Assembly (NCBI RefSeq): GCF_000143415.4
Contig: NW_003314303.1
Coordinates: forward strand, 1,239,322-1,303,321
Length of the DNA: 64,000 bases
Direction of reading: 5' to 3'
Origin: Selaginella moellendorffii
Taxonomy: Eukaryota > Streptophyta > Lycopodiopsida > Selaginellales > Selaginellaceae
Shown one piece after another: positions 31,048 to 42,920 of this stretch; the stretch's first letter is position 1, and every line of letters starts with the position of its first letter. The translations under genes were made by a program, and so were the position numbers. The notes beneath the pieces were generated by a model. The model worked only from the letters and a program-made list of their open reading frames with translations. It made no database searches and was not told where the DNA came from.

Positions 31048-33431
31048 TCTAGTTGGAAGCTTAGAGGGCCTTGCCTCCCAGCAAAGTTCCAGCTTTTCCT
31101 TCCCTGTTCTTCCTCTTCTTCCTCCTAGCTATGTCTATGAGCATTGTGAGCTTTAGAGCACCAGCATTGCGTTAGTTCCAAGCGAGCTCTTCTCCAAAGC
31201 TTCCTTTTTCCTGATCTTGAGAGACCCAAAGTGGTTCTTCCTTGCTCGCTCGCTACAGATCCATAGCTCTCTCCTGGAAGACTGTCGCGTTGCTAGATCG
31301 CCGTGTGATCAGCGATGATGCCCACGAAGCTATATGGAGCAAAGCGCCAAGAGCACTCCTTGGACGCTTTTGTGAGCCGAGGACACACACGTGACTCTGG
31401 TCAGAAATTACTGCCGCTCTACCGCGTTACCGCGGCAAATGCCCGGCCGGGGCATTTGCAAGAACTTGGACTTCCTCCGCGGTTTTGTCCTGTGGGCGAT
31501 TGTTAAATCGCTTGGAGCTAGCCGGGGCGGCGAGTGGATTTACCTGTGCTCACACTGACGCTGGGCGCTCGATGTTTCGCTCGCGGTGTCGCCGAATGCA
31601 CCACCACAGCAACACAACAAAAGAGCTTTTGAATCGCGAGAACGGGGTGTGATGTGATTGCCGAGCTGAGCTCTCTAGAATGTTAAAAGCAAAAAAGAAA
31701 CGCCCTCTTCTCCTTGTTCGTCTTCTTTCTCTCGTTCTTTGGAGCTCGCACGACGTGAAATGGACTGGATCATTCAATGTGCATGGCAGCTGCATTGGAG
31801 GGAATTGTAAAACTGTCCACGAGAATTCTTGAGGGTCAGTCGCAGGAGGGATGATTCGTGTAAGAAAAACTTTTCTTTTCTCTTTCGTCAAAGAGGAAGA
31901 GGCCTTAAACAAAGGTTTGGGGGTGAATTGGCCATGGCATTAGTGCCGCACAGAGGCAAATGCATGGATGGGAACTGTTTTCCAAGCGAGAAAATCACGA
32001 ATCATGCTGGGAGGTTTGTCCATCCGGTTATAAAGATCGCAACAGCGACACCACCCGCAATTTGACACGGTGAGCATTGCGAGCCTATCCTACGCATTCT
32101 TATTTTTCTTCCATTTTTCTGTCTTTTCTGGAAAATAAATGTATAAATTCGTAAATGCGGGTTGCTGGGCGCAGCACTATGGGACTGCCATGTCGTCCTT
32201 TTTCTTGCAAATTATTGCTTTTATTTTTTTTTTTTCAAATTTCTAAAGAAAAAGATTAGAGACGAGAACTTGCTTGAATCGAGGGACATGGACGTCCCAG
32301 CTAAGATCTTCTGCAACTTCTCTCGATTTTTTTGGTCCTCATCACTCACCGAATTCTCGGATGGATGGAACTCTACGAATTACAATGGTCTCCTCTCAAT
32401 CAATCAATCGAAGTCAAAACGATGAAACTTTCGATCGATCCCTTGCTGGTTTCGCGGCGAGGCAAAATTCCCAAAAAACTACCCTTTCACCGCACGACAC
32501 GGTGCGCATGATTCGATTCGAAAACCTTTAACAAACCAGATCGTGCGCATTGTCATTGTGTTCCAAAGTCTAGACAGTGGAAGAACAAAGGCCAGGATTC
32601 GAACCCGCGAAGAAATCTCCCGCGCTTTTAAGCACCACCGTCGATGCCCCGCGGCGGCAACGGCTGGGATGCGAGGATGTGAAAGTTTTGCCGGGAAAAA
32701 GCCGCTTTATTTTGCCGGGAAGGATATGGCATCGAAGAGAGAAAAGGGTTTTTGGAATCGAAGACGATGGATGGATGGATGGACGTATAGGTTGGTGGCA
32801 GAAAAGTGTCTACTGATTGTACTGGCAGGCGATTGATCGTCGCAATCGTTTGTTTGCTCGTCCTCTCCTCTCCTTTTCTGGATCTTTTCTCCTTCCATTC
32901 GGTGTGTTGTGGTGTTGGGCGATGGCGTGAGCGAGTGTGCGTTGCAGTAATCGGTCCCTCCTCTCGACCCACCTTGGTATCTCGAGCTGGGATGAATCAG
33001 AGCTACTTTGGCAGGGACAAGGTCATTAGATAGATCCAAGCTTGGGTTTTATAAAGGGAAATGTGGCATGGAGGATGGATAGATAGATCACGGGCGATGG
33101 ATTTGCTTAGATGCCTGACCAGATCGCTTTGGAGCGTCGCTATCCTGGATTTAAATGGGTGGTGTTTCTCTTTCACTCCTTTTGGGCCACAGTGATATCC
33201 CCTTTAGCACATGAACAGGCCATGAACAGTCAGTCGCTTGTCCCACTGTTCGTGCTCGCCTCTGCCATGGGTCAAGGAACCAGGAAAATCAGGTTTTGAT
33301 GCTACTTCATGGCTATGGAGGCTGGGATTAGATCGACTAGTTCCATTCCAGGGTCTTGGCGCGAGTAGCGAGAGAAAAAATCCACTTTTTCTTCGATCTC
33401 CAAGAGGAATGCTGCTACTCTCGAGGAGGGT
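31048..33431. other. Intergenic, no gene seen
   Basis: The first 200 bp contain the kinase 5' region. The rest shows several short frames on both strands without motifs or splice-linked partners, a T-run near 32222-32235 and a small GGAT repeat near 32768-32784. I see no RNA gene. The last part is the promoter of the glycosyltransferase. Confidence 0.45.
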
Positions 33432-35042
33432 ATGTACATGTCTATATCGACACCTTCGCGGCGGCAGTATCAGAATGGTTGCCCCTCCGGCACCAGTGGC
33501 AGTGGCAGCAAGCTCAAGAACGTATCGGTCACGGTGAGCTTCGCGCTTGTTCTCGTGGGTTTGTCACTGCTGGTCTACGTGAGATCGTTCCTGGCACTTC
33601 GCGACGCGTCCGGGCCGGTGTCCTCGATCCCCATCGATGCCTTGCCGGTGGTGATCGCTCTCGCGCAGCGCCAGTACTCACACTCGCGGACGTTCGAGAA
33701 TGTGAGCGCCAGCCCCTCGCCCAGGAGAAGAGATGGCGAGCGAGAAGGTCACAATGGCAGCTTCCATGGTGGGCGATCCACAAGCTCGTGGGAGAATGCC
33801 TCTATTCCTCCATTGGGTGGAGGTGGCGGGCGAGAAGATCACAATGGGAGCTTCCATGGTGGGCGATCGCGATCCAGTAGCTCGTGGGAGACTTCCTCTA
33901 TTCCTCCATTGCGTCGTGACAATTCGGGCAATTCGAGCGCTCCATCGCCCGTGATCAGCAGTGGCGTCGATCTCCAGGAGCTCCTCGCGATTCCGAGCGG
34001 CGCCCAGCGGCGGGAGTGGGTCAAGCGGCACTGGGCGAGCATCGAGATCTTACACTCGGACGAGAGGTCAGCGCAATTCTCCCAGAGAATCAAAGCCTTC
34101 CTCAAGGTGACGGCGCACGATCATCACCACCACCACCATCGGCACTGCGCGCCACACTTCTTCCTTGTCTGGATCTCCGCGGTGGAGTCCTACGGCCCGC
34201 GCGAGCGCCGCTGCCTGGAGAGCATCTTCAAGCACCACCCGCGATCCTGCGTCGTGATCGTCTCGCGATCGCTCGACACCCCCCAAGGCGAAGACCTCCT
34301 CGCCCCTCTCGCCAAGCTCGGCTACCGCGTCATGGCCGCCGCGCCGGATCTCCCATTCCTCTTCGGCTCCACGCCCACGGCGGCGCAGTGGCTCAAGAAC
34401 CTGCGACGCGGCGCGATCGATCCGGGCGAGATCTCCTTGCGGCAAAACCTGGGCAACATCCTCCGGCTCCTCCTCCTCTACCGCTTCGGCGGGATCTACC
34501 TCGATTCCGACGTGCTCGTTCTCGGGAGCCTCGCGAATCTCTCCAATTCCATCGGCGCCCAGACCGAGGATTCGGTCACCGGGGAGTGGCAGCGGCTAAA
34601 CAACGCGGTGCTCGCGTTTGAGCGGCGCCACCCCGTCCTCCATAGCTTCATCCACGAGTTTGCGTTGACTTTCAACGGGAGCAAATGGGGCCACAACGGG
34701 CCGTACCTGGCCACGCGGGTTTTGGACAGGGCGCGGAGGACCGGTACGGTTCCGTGCGGTGTCGTTCGTACGAGGGCGCTGTACCCGGTGACGTGGAACC
34801 ACATCCCGCCGTTGTTTCGCGGCGTGGAGGGCGAGCGCGGGCGGGCATGGCGGGAGGAGAAGCTGCGATGGCTGAGAAGCGGTGAGTCACTAGCGATCCA
34901 TCTCTGGAACAAGCAAACCAGGGGATTGCGAGTGGAGCGCGGGAGCGTGATGGAGGATTTACTTCGCAGCCAGTGCGTGGTTTGCGATGATCGCGACGAT
35001 GGCCATCATGATCTTCCGCAAGGTATAGAGAGAATGCGATAG
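33432..35042 (+). CDS. Type II membrane glycosyltransferase, DXD/Gb3-synthase-like
   Basis: An intronless 536-residue protein. After about 30 residues there is a signal anchor (VTVSFALVLVGLSLLVYV). Then comes a low-complexity Ser/Gly/His stem (to about 215), and a catalytic domain starting near HFFLVWISAVESYG. The sugar-nucleotide DXD motif is in FGGIYLDSDVLVL, preceded by LGNILRLLLLYRFGG. C-terminal blocks NGPYLATRVLDRA and AIHLWNKQT fit the alpha-1,4-glycosyltransferase conserved region of GT32-like enzymes. The protein should sit in the Golgi with a lumenal active site; donor and acceptor are unknown. The stem contains a 30-residue duplication and a run of six histidines. The start ATG at 33432 is the first in frame that keeps the anchor near the N-terminus. 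Confidence 0.88.
   Translation: MYMSISTPSRRQYQNGCPSGTSGSGSKLKNVSVTVSFALVLVGLSLLVYVRSFLALRDASGPVSSIPIDALPVVIALAQRQYSHSRTFENVSASPSPRRRDGEREGHNGSFHGGRSTSSWENASIPPLGGGGGREDHNGSFHGGRSRSSSSWETSSIPPLRRDNSGNSSAPSPVISSGVDLQELLAIPSGAQRREWVKRHWASIEILHSDERSAQFSQRIKAFLKVTAHDHHHHHHRHCAPHFFLVWISAVESYGPRERRCLESIFKHHPRSCVVIVSRSLDTPQGEDLLAPLAKLGYRVMAAAPDLPFLFGSTPTAAQWLKNLRRGAIDPGEISLRQNLGNILRLLLLYRFGGIYLDSDVLVLGSLANLSNSIGAQTEDSVTGEWQRLNNAVLAFERRHPVLHSFIHEFALTFNGSKWGHNGPYLATRVLDRARRTGTVPCGVVRTRALYPVTWNHIPPLFRGVEGERGRAWREEKLRWLRSGESLAIHLWNKQTRGLRVERGSVMEDLLRSQCVVCDDRDDGHHDLPQGIERMR
33735..33915 (+). repeat. 90-bp in-frame tandem duplication in the stem region
   Basis: The peptide HNGSFHGGRS followed by SSWE and SIPPL occurs twice, with DNA copies about 90 bp apart (from 33750 and 33840). 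The copies are nearly identical, so the duplication is recent. Confidence 0.85.
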
Positions 35043-35173
35043 ATTTGGAGACTTGGGCTTTTAGATCGAGTGGGAATAAAACAGCAATGATCGCCATGCA
35101 TTCTCTTATTTGATCGTTCGTGTATGTGAATCACACAGGAGATGGAAGATCTAGAGGTACTATGTTCGAGAAG

Positions 35174-36151
35174 TCAAGACTTTGGCAGTGGCTTCTCGAC
35201 GATTTCTCGACCGAGTGGCGAGGGACCAGACGCCTTGGCGACCCTGTCATTCACACAATGATGGAACTCCACAGCCGCCATCGCTGGGCTCTCGTCGCAA
35301 GTTTTGCAAGGGAATCGAGCTGGTGGGGGTGTTGTCAGACTCTCCACGAGCCTTTGATGAGGAGCACCCGGAGCTCTAGCATCCTCCAAGTCGAGCTTGA
35401 GAAGATTGAGGTCGTCGCGTAGAACGCTGGAGGGGGAGATGCTCGCGACCGACGAGGAGCCATGATCGCCTGGATCATCAGCTTGTGGTGGTGGATCGCT
35501 GGAAGAGGAGCGAGCTTGCGAAGGTGGTGGAGGAGCTTGCGCCGGTGAGGACGAGCCTTTATCGCCTCGAGGTTGTGATGGTAGTGATGGCCATGGATCG
35601 CTAGATGGTGTATAGACAAGCTTGCGAGCGACTGAAGATCCGGCCACGGCTTCCGCGGCTGTGCGCTTCCAGATCATGGTAGTCCGCGAAGTTGTAGAGG
35701 TGGACGACGCTCGAAGCCTCGTTTCACGAAGCTCTGCATTGGGCTGATCCGGCTCGTCCGTCAAGGATGCGGAGCGCGCCGAGGATGATAATCGAGCGCT
35801 TCGTCTCTCTCTCTTGGTTCTCTTGCGGCTGGCGTGGAAGTGGCTGCCGCCATCCAGGCTGGGGTGGTGGTGGCTGACGATGAGGCCAAAGTTTGTGTTC
35901 TCGTTGATGTAGAATCGCTGGGGCCTGGGATTGTCCTCCGTGACGTCGTTTGGCGATCGCTGGGAGACGAGATAGATGCAGAGATCGCTGGCGGTGATCC
36001 CGATCAGGCGGCTCATCTGGGATTGGAACTTGGCGAAGGAGAGGAGTGGATGGATCCCAATGTGGCCTTTCAAGTGATCCTTCTCGCCGTCGCGGAAGAG
36101 CACTGGGTATGGCGTCGCAAAGCTGTCCATTGTTCTGTAGAGGAAGGCCAT
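35174..36151 (-). CDS. Plant protein of unknown function (DUF7138-like)
   Basis: An intronless 325-residue frame. Residues 8-75 form the only conserved-looking part: PYPVLFRDGEKDHLKGHIGI, then HPLLSFAKFQSQMSRLIGI and the string DLCIYLVSQR. In my recollection this matches a plant family catalogued as DUF7138; that link is not certain. The middle is Ser/Pro/Arg-rich and probably disordered. The C-terminus has a CKTC motif and AVEFHHCVNDRV, which could bind a metal. A second in-frame Met lies 7 codons in. It converges with the glycosyltransferase gene, with 131 bp between the stop codons. Confidence 0.7.
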   Translation of the reverse strand: MAFLYRTMDSFATPYPVLFRDGEKDHLKGHIGIHPLLSFAKFQSQMSRLIGITASDLCIYLVSQRSPNDVTEDNPRPQRFYINENTNFGLIVSHHHPSLDGGSHFHASRKRTKRERRSARLSSSARSASLTDEPDQPNAELRETRLRASSTSTTSRTTMIWKRTAAEAVAGSSVARKLVYTPSSDPWPSLPSQPRGDKGSSSPAQAPPPPSQARSSSSDPPPQADDPGDHGSSSVASISPSSVLRDDLNLLKLDLEDARAPGAPHQRLVESLTTPPPARFPCKTCDESPAMAAVEFHHCVNDRVAKASGPSPLGREIVEKPLPKS

Positions 36152-36476
36152 TCACGTACCCCATGCTGGAATCTTTGCATAAAATATGAAACGATGCGTC
36201 ATACGATTATGCTCGATGTGCATGATAAGAATAAATATAAAAGTTTAAAACATTTCTTGTTATATTTTGCAATGTCATCGTTTGTATGGTTTTTAAACAA
36301 AAGAAGTAATCAATAAGCCTACTTGACTTCTTATTAAAACCAATATATAACAAGCGAAAGAACTGGTCAACGGCGACCAAGGACTGGGAACTATGTTAAT
36401 ACATATATATAACATACAAAGGAAGTGGTCAACATAGTCCAAGGAGTCAAACAAGGACTGAGAACTCCAACTTGCA
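36152..36476. other. Short intergenic, no gene seen
   Basis: AT-rich spacer between the DUF protein start and the permease stop, with no feature recognised. Confidence 0.4.
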
Positions 36477-38139
36477 TTAGATCGAGCAACTTCGCGTGTG
36501 ATCGAAATGAAAGAGAGTTTGCGACCCTTCCTTCATTCCTACAATGATCTCCCACAAGCTCCCAACAAAGCCCAGAACCGTGATTGTCACCCCAAGAACG
36601 ATGCAGGCCTGTGAAACAAAGAATGTTTAGAGAGTTTCTCCAAGGATTTGAGTGGAGCAATACCATGTTTGCGAGCCAGGAAAGGCTGAGTGGCTCGGGC
36701 CGCTTGATTCGAAGCCAAAATAGGCACGGCACCTGCGAGCAAGACAATGCAAATCGATTGTAGCGTAAGTACCTGGCAGCGTAGCCGCGACCAAGGCTCG
36801 TACAAAGTATGACGACGGGGCGATGACAAGGCCGCCAACCAGCGCGATTATATTCTTGAAGAAGGGGAAGAGAACTGCGACGAAGCATGTACAAGCTGCC
36901 AGGAAGAAAATCTCCAAAAGTCAAGCAAAGCTGCTGCGTGAGAAGTCTGGCATCCTTTTTCTTACCAATGTACGAGTAGCGCGCAAACACAAATGCTGGG
37001 AACTGCTTGAATGGACTCATCTTCGAGAAATGCGGCTGAAGCATCTCATAGACCGGCAGCGCGTAAACCTGGAACAAACGTTACTCGAAAAAAAAAAAAA
37101 TTAGAAACTTTAACGAGAAAACCGATGGAAGTACCTGATAAGCACCAGTGAGGTGAAGCACCAAGAACAAATTGGCTGTGTAGAAGGGCCAGCTTGGCAG
37201 ATGGCTCGAGTGGAGCAGCCGGAGCACATTACCATAGCATGACAAGTTGCCAAATGCCCAGTATCCCAGCACTGCTACGGGGATGTAGCAAAACGCAACG
37301 ATCACGTAAGTTGCCACAACTCCGTGCCACATTGCTTTCGTCGACGGTGCTCGCATCAGCGACTGTATCTCCAGCACAACGTTCTGGCCTCCATACGCGA
37401 AAGCAATCTGTCCAAAGGCATTGAAGGTCTTGGAAACCCTCCTTTTATTCGGGATGTCGTAGGATATAGCAGCAGAGCGGCGATCATGTAGGTGGATGGC
37501 GCTTCCCCAGATGATGGTGGTGTACCTAGAGAGAACGAAAACGTAAGTTCAGCGAAACGTAGTTTTTCATGATCTTACCCGATGGACATGAGCACGGCGA
37601 GCGTCGACACCCAAGTCAACGAGGAGAAATTGGGAATGAGGCAGACGGCGAGTTGTGTCGCGGCAAAGACTAGAATGGCTTGGAAATCTCTGAGGCCACC
37701 GTTTGCGATCAGAGAGATCGCATGTCCGCCTGTCACCAAGTAAGCGGTGTTCACAGAAACTTGAAGAATCATCTGCAGAGCAAATGCGAAGTACCAGCCA
37801 CCCCGACCGAATGCTTTTCCTCCCAAGTCGGGAAACCTGTCTATTCTCTCATCTTCCAAGTGATGGAGCTGAACCATTTGCCACAGTGTGCAGAATGTGA
37901 TGACATAGGAGACGAGCAGCAGCGACATTCCTCCCCACCTGCAAAATCAAGTTTTCACTGAAACAATGGAAATCAAATTCGTAAACCAAGCTTGCTTACC
38001 ATCCCAAGTAGACCATCGCGGACGGAATTCCCAAAACTCCAGCGCCAATTATCGTCGTTACCAAGTGCACAGTTGAGTACCACCATCTTCCGTCGTGAGC
38101 TCCTCCCTGGAGAGCTCTGAACAAGGAAGAAGCGGGCAT
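36477..38139 (-). CDS. Amino acid permease, AAAP family (LHT-like)
   Basis: Seven exons (38000-38139, 37579-37938, 37135-37525, 36966-37068, 36804-36895, 36664-36732, 36477-36608) total 1287 nt, 428 residues. The N-terminal motif [16 protein letters not shown] is diagnostic for the amino acid/auxin permease family. Other conserved parts are [21 protein letters not shown] and SSYFVPCLFWL. About ten membrane segments can be counted. The exon 6 donor was set at 36804 because only that joins SSYF to VPCL; the next GT downstream breaks the motif. The protein should carry neutral or basic amino acids across the plasma membrane with protons. The length is in the usual 430-450 range. It lies downstream of the P-protein gene on the same strand. 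Confidence 0.92.
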
Positions 38140-38473
38140 CTTCTTCCAAGAGTACTTGCCTGTCGGTCTCTACACTTAATTTCGATTCCCGAGCTATACT
38201 GAGAATCCTGTACTTATCTTCCGAGCTTTTCCGAGCTCTTCACTGTCCCACGGGCTTTTGTGCTGTCGCTGGTTGTGTAGCTAGAACGTATTGACTTCTT
38301 CTAGCCAAAAACATTATTTGACTTTCTCTCTCTCGGAATCTTATTCTACGTATCGCAACACGTCCGAGTCGCTAGGCTCTGTTCAACAATTTGTTTCGTG
38401 CGCAAAAGTATACATATTTAGTACCTGGCTGTACAAGAGGCGTAGAAATTTGATTTCTTTGCACATTTCGATC

Positions 38474-41400
38474 TTAAGCAGTAGCCACCCGCTCTTCAGC
38501 GGGTGTAGCATCCCCGTTAATAAGGGTGCACACAAGGTTGCGATCACCATATACATTGTCAACACGACCTGTGGAATTTACCACCTTCAGTAAAAAAAAG
38601 TGAAAGCTTTACTGAGTCTTACCAGTTGACGGCCAAAACTTCGAGCTTTCAACCCATGTGGCCGGGTAAGCAGCCAGCTTGCGGGAGTAGGGCTTGTTCC
38701 ACTTGTCCGACAGGACCATAGAGGCAGAATGAGGCGCTCCCTGAAATCAAAAGCAATAAAATAAGAAATGCTTTGACACAGTCGTGAAGTGAAGTTCACC
38801 TTTAGGACGTTGTCCGCAGCGTTACATGTGCCATTTTCTATGGCTCGTATCTCCTCTCGGATCGAGATCATTGCGTCACAGAAGCGGTCCAGCTCCGCCT
38901 GTGAGACAAACATGATGAATACATGCATAAACAAAACCAGGATGACATATTGCTGTACCTTGCTCTCGCTTTCTGTTGGTTCGATCATCAATGTCCCATG
39001 AACTGGCCAAGACATAGTTGGCGCATGAAAGCCGTAGTCGATTAGACGCTTTGCAACGTCTTCAGGCTCTATATTTGCTGTCGCCTGTACAGGTAATCAC
39101 CAACAGTTAACCCCGTCTTCAATTAGCAATGGAACGTCACCTTGAATGCTCTCAAATCAACTATGAACTCGTGAGCACAGGTTCCATTTTTGCCTCGGAA
39201 CAAAATACGATAATGATTCTACAGGAAAGAAAAAATAGCTTTCAGCAAATGCCACTTGGTGAGAGACCTAGTACCTCGAGACGCTTGGCCATATAATTGG
39301 CGTTGAGTATCGCCAGCTTTGACGCGCTGGTAAGGCCCTCTGAGCCCATCATTGCAATGTATGTATAGGAAATCGGAAGAATCAACGCAGAACCCCAAGG
39401 TGCCGCTGAAATTGTACCCAGGGGTTGTGCTTTTTCTGAACTTGGTGGTATACCGCCAGTCGATACCTGTTAGGAACTCAATGTTACTGAAAGAAAAAAA
39501 CAACCAAGAAAACAGAAAGAAAAAACATACCACCGGATGAGACGGTAAAAACGGCGTCAAGTGTTTTTTCACTCCAATTGGACCCATTCCTGGGCCACCA
39601 CCTCCATGAGGTATACAGAATGTCTTGTGGAGATTCAAGTGACAGACATCTGCTCCGATGAATCCAGGACTTGTAAGGCCAACCTGTGAATGATAAATTA
39701 GTTATTTGTTAAAAAAAAAAAAACAAGTCATACCTGTGCGTTCATATTAGCACCATCCATGTACACCTGACCTCCATTTTTATGAATTATGTCGCATATG
39801 TCATCGATGCCGTCTTCATACACGCCATGAGTAGAAGGATATGTAACCTGTGAATTGCAACGTTAACTATATCCAGGAAATGGAACCAGACATACCATTA
39901 ACGCAGAAAGGTTATCCTTGTTCGCTTCGGCTGCCTGTTTCAGTTCTGCTATATCAACGTTTCCATTAGCATCTGTACCGATCGAGACGATCTTCATGCC
40001 GCACATGGCTGCACTGGCAGGGTTTGTCCCATGAGCTGACACTGGGATGATACAAACGTTCCGATGGCCTTCCCCTTTCGCCTGTAAAATGCAGTTATAA
40101 AAACTTATTGCTACCAATAAGAACTGATTACCTTCTGATAAGCACGAATCACCATCAAACCTGTATATTCACCCGCGGCACCAGCATTCGGCTGCAAAGA
40201 GACGGAATCAAAGCCTGTGATTTCACATAGAAAGTCTCCAAGATTTTTGAACATTTCCTGTGAGAAAGCAGAAGCGTTACAACGTCGAATAGAAAGAAAA
40301 TGAGCACTCGACTAACCTGATAACCACCAGTTTGATCGAGAGGAGCAAAAGGATGAATGTTGGCAAACTCAGGAAACGTAACCGGCATCATCTCAACTGT
40401 GGCATTCAGCTTCATGGTGCAGGACCCCAACGGGATCATGCTGTGGACTAGGGACAAATCCTTGGCTTGAATTCTATGCAGGTAACGAAGAAGCTCGTGC
40501 TCGGAGTGATATCTGTAAAAATAAACATAAAGATCGGATGCAACTAAAACAATAATACTTACGAGTTGAAAATGGGATGTGTCAGGTAAGCACTCTCACG
40601 GACCATTTCCTTTGGCAATGACGATCCCGCAGATGGTGCAAGCGATTCGGCAGTAAAATTTACCTGTAAGTTTTTTATTTAATACAACCAAACAAAAAAC
40701 AGAGAACATACCCGTTTTCCTTTAGCAAATACTTTGAACAAGTTATCTACATCTTCAAGAGTGATTGTCTCATCAAAGGCCACGGTAACCTGGACGAAAA
40801 AAATTAAGAGGAAACGAATTATAGCAGCATGAGAATCAAAACGATAGTTACCGTATTCGCGTCTAAGACACGCAAATTGATTCCTTCTTTCGCAGCCGTC
40901 TCCGCCAAAGAGGATGCATTCGAAGCGGAAACTTTGACAGTATCAAAGAAAGGGTCGCTACCGACTTGATAACCAAGTTTTTTCACTCCCTCAGAAAACA
41001 CCGTTGCCAGTCCATGTACCCGATCTGCTATAGCCTTCAAACCCTCTGGTCCATGGTACACAGCATACATAGCGGACATATTTGCCAAAAGAGCCTATAA
41101 CAACACAAGAGAAATCATGAGATGATGAAGCAACACATATGAACAAAAACCAAAACCATACCTGGGCCGTGCAAATGTTGCTGGTGGCTTTGTCACGTCT
41201 TATGTGCTGCTCACGAGTTTGCAAAGCCATACGGAGTGCCGGCTTTCCATTGGAATCAACACTGACTCCAATGATACGTCCCGGCATCATCCGCTTGTAT
41301 TCCTGCGAGGTGGCCAGGAACGCAGCATGCGGTCCACCGTATCCCAGAGGCACTCCAAATCTCTGTGCCGACCCAACAGCCATATCGGCTCCAATCTCCC

Positions 41401-42382
41401 CTGGAGGCTTCAAGCACGTAAGTGCTAGCAAGTCAGTCGCCACCACCACCTTTACTCCATTCGCATGAGCGCTCGAAATCAAGCTGGCGTAGTCCGTGAT
41501 ACTACCATCGGTCGCAGGATACTGGACGAGAACACCGCAAACGTCCTTGGAGAACTCAAACTTGTCGGGATCCACGATCGAAGCAGTCATCCCGAGACCA
41601 TCCGCGCGAGTGACGCAAACATCGATCGTCTGGGGGTGGCAGTTGCTAGCGATCAAGAACTTGGGCCTCTTCCTACTCCCGATGTTGAGACACATTCCCA
41701 TGGCCTCGGCAGCAGCGGTTCCTTCGTCGAGTAGCGAAGCGTTGGACATCGGCAAGCCCGTGAGCTCGGCGATCATGGTCTGGTAATTGAGAAGCGACTC
41801 CAATCTTCCCTGGGCGATCTCGGCCTGGTAAGGTGTGTACTGCGTGTACCATCCCGGATTCTCCATGATGTTGCGAAGGATCACGGGCGGGACGATGGTG
41901 TTGTAGTAGCCCATTCCAATGTAGGACTTGGCGATCTTGTTCTTGGCAGCCAGATATTTCATGTGGTCGATCATCTGGCTCTCTGTCAATCCCTCATGGA
42001 ACTTGCCTGGCAGCGACATCGGCCCCCGCTTGATCGGCTTTGGAACCGTGGCCTCCACAAGCTCATCCATGCTCGAGAATCCCACGACCTCGGCCATTAC
42101 CTTTTGCTCCTCCGCGCTGGATCCGTTGTGGCGCCGGGGAAAGGTATCGCTCGGACGCAGCGCCTCCACGGAGATGGATCTTGCGGACCATGGCAGCAGC
42201 GGCCGGGCGAGGAAAGATTTCGAGCTGCCGCCGCTGGCGCATTGGAATCCGGTGAACGATCCCTGCAAGAGCGATGCCGAGGGCAAGAGCGGCGCCGGCC
42301 GGATCGACGACGAAGAATGGAGTCGCCGATACAGCGATCGCTCCTGCTTCAAGCGCCGGATCACCCGGCCCGCCTTCTCCAT
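38474..42382 (-). CDS. GLDP: Glycine dehydrogenase (decarboxylating), P-protein, mitochondrial
   Basis: A multi-exon gene of about 14 exons. Exon 1 (about 41163-42382) carries a basic mitochondrial presequence ([20 protein letters not shown]) and the N-terminal half with [16 protein letters not shown] and [20 protein letters not shown]. Later exons give [46 protein letters not shown] and the PLP-lysine motif [20 protein letters not shown]. The last exon ends [13 protein letters not shown]. The enzyme decarboxylates glycine with PLP and passes the aminomethyl group to the H-protein, the key step of photorespiration. All motifs are intact and the size (about 1030 residues) is normal. ATG 42382 is chosen over upstream in-frame GTG. 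Confidence 0.95.
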
Positions 42383-42920
42383 CGCGTCGACCGTGCCGCT
42401 CCCACAAACCCTAGACGCCGAGAACACAGTGACCGCCTATCGTAGAGCTCATGAGGGAGAGCACCAGCCAACTTAGCCGAAGATCTCCGTCACCCTAACG
42501 GAGATGCGGCCACGCGGCAGCCCAAGACTCCTCCACGTGGCAAAACCGTCCTGCTGACAGAGGAGCTCCGTCCGATGGAACAGAGTCCGTCCCCTCGCCC
42601 AGGCCACTCATACTCCCGGAAACTTGGAAACCATAGAAAAATTGTGGGATAAGAGAATTTAGAAAGACTTCACACTATCAAAATGTGCGTCCTCCTCTTT
42701 TCCACCTACAATGTATGTGATCCTCCGCTCACAGCCACCACTCATCTACCAGTCCATGTATGGCGTGAAATAATCCATAGCGATATAAAAAAAAATTCCT
42801 TGATTTTTCTGCTATAGCCTTCGAACATAACTATAGAAAACGATGTGATCCTGTGTGACTTTATAAGAATAGTGTGTTTAGCCAGCACAAACAAAAAAGA
42901 GTTACATATGATGTGAAAGC
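42383..42920. other. Intergenic, no gene seen
   Basis: Upstream region of the P-protein gene and 3' flank of the PDI gene. No exon or RNA is recognised. Confidence 0.45.

Noticed and set aside
31550-31912. 120-codon minus-strand frame upstream of the kinase
   Set aside because: Arg-rich, no motif, and no transcript-like context.
35834-36316. 160-codon plus-strand frame
   Set aside because: Antisense shadow of the DUF gene, whose opposite strand has the family-like segment.
42063-42476. Several 70-180-codon frames opposite P-protein exon 1
   Set aside because: Antisense shadows in GC-rich sequence; the real frame carries the conserved P-protein motifs.
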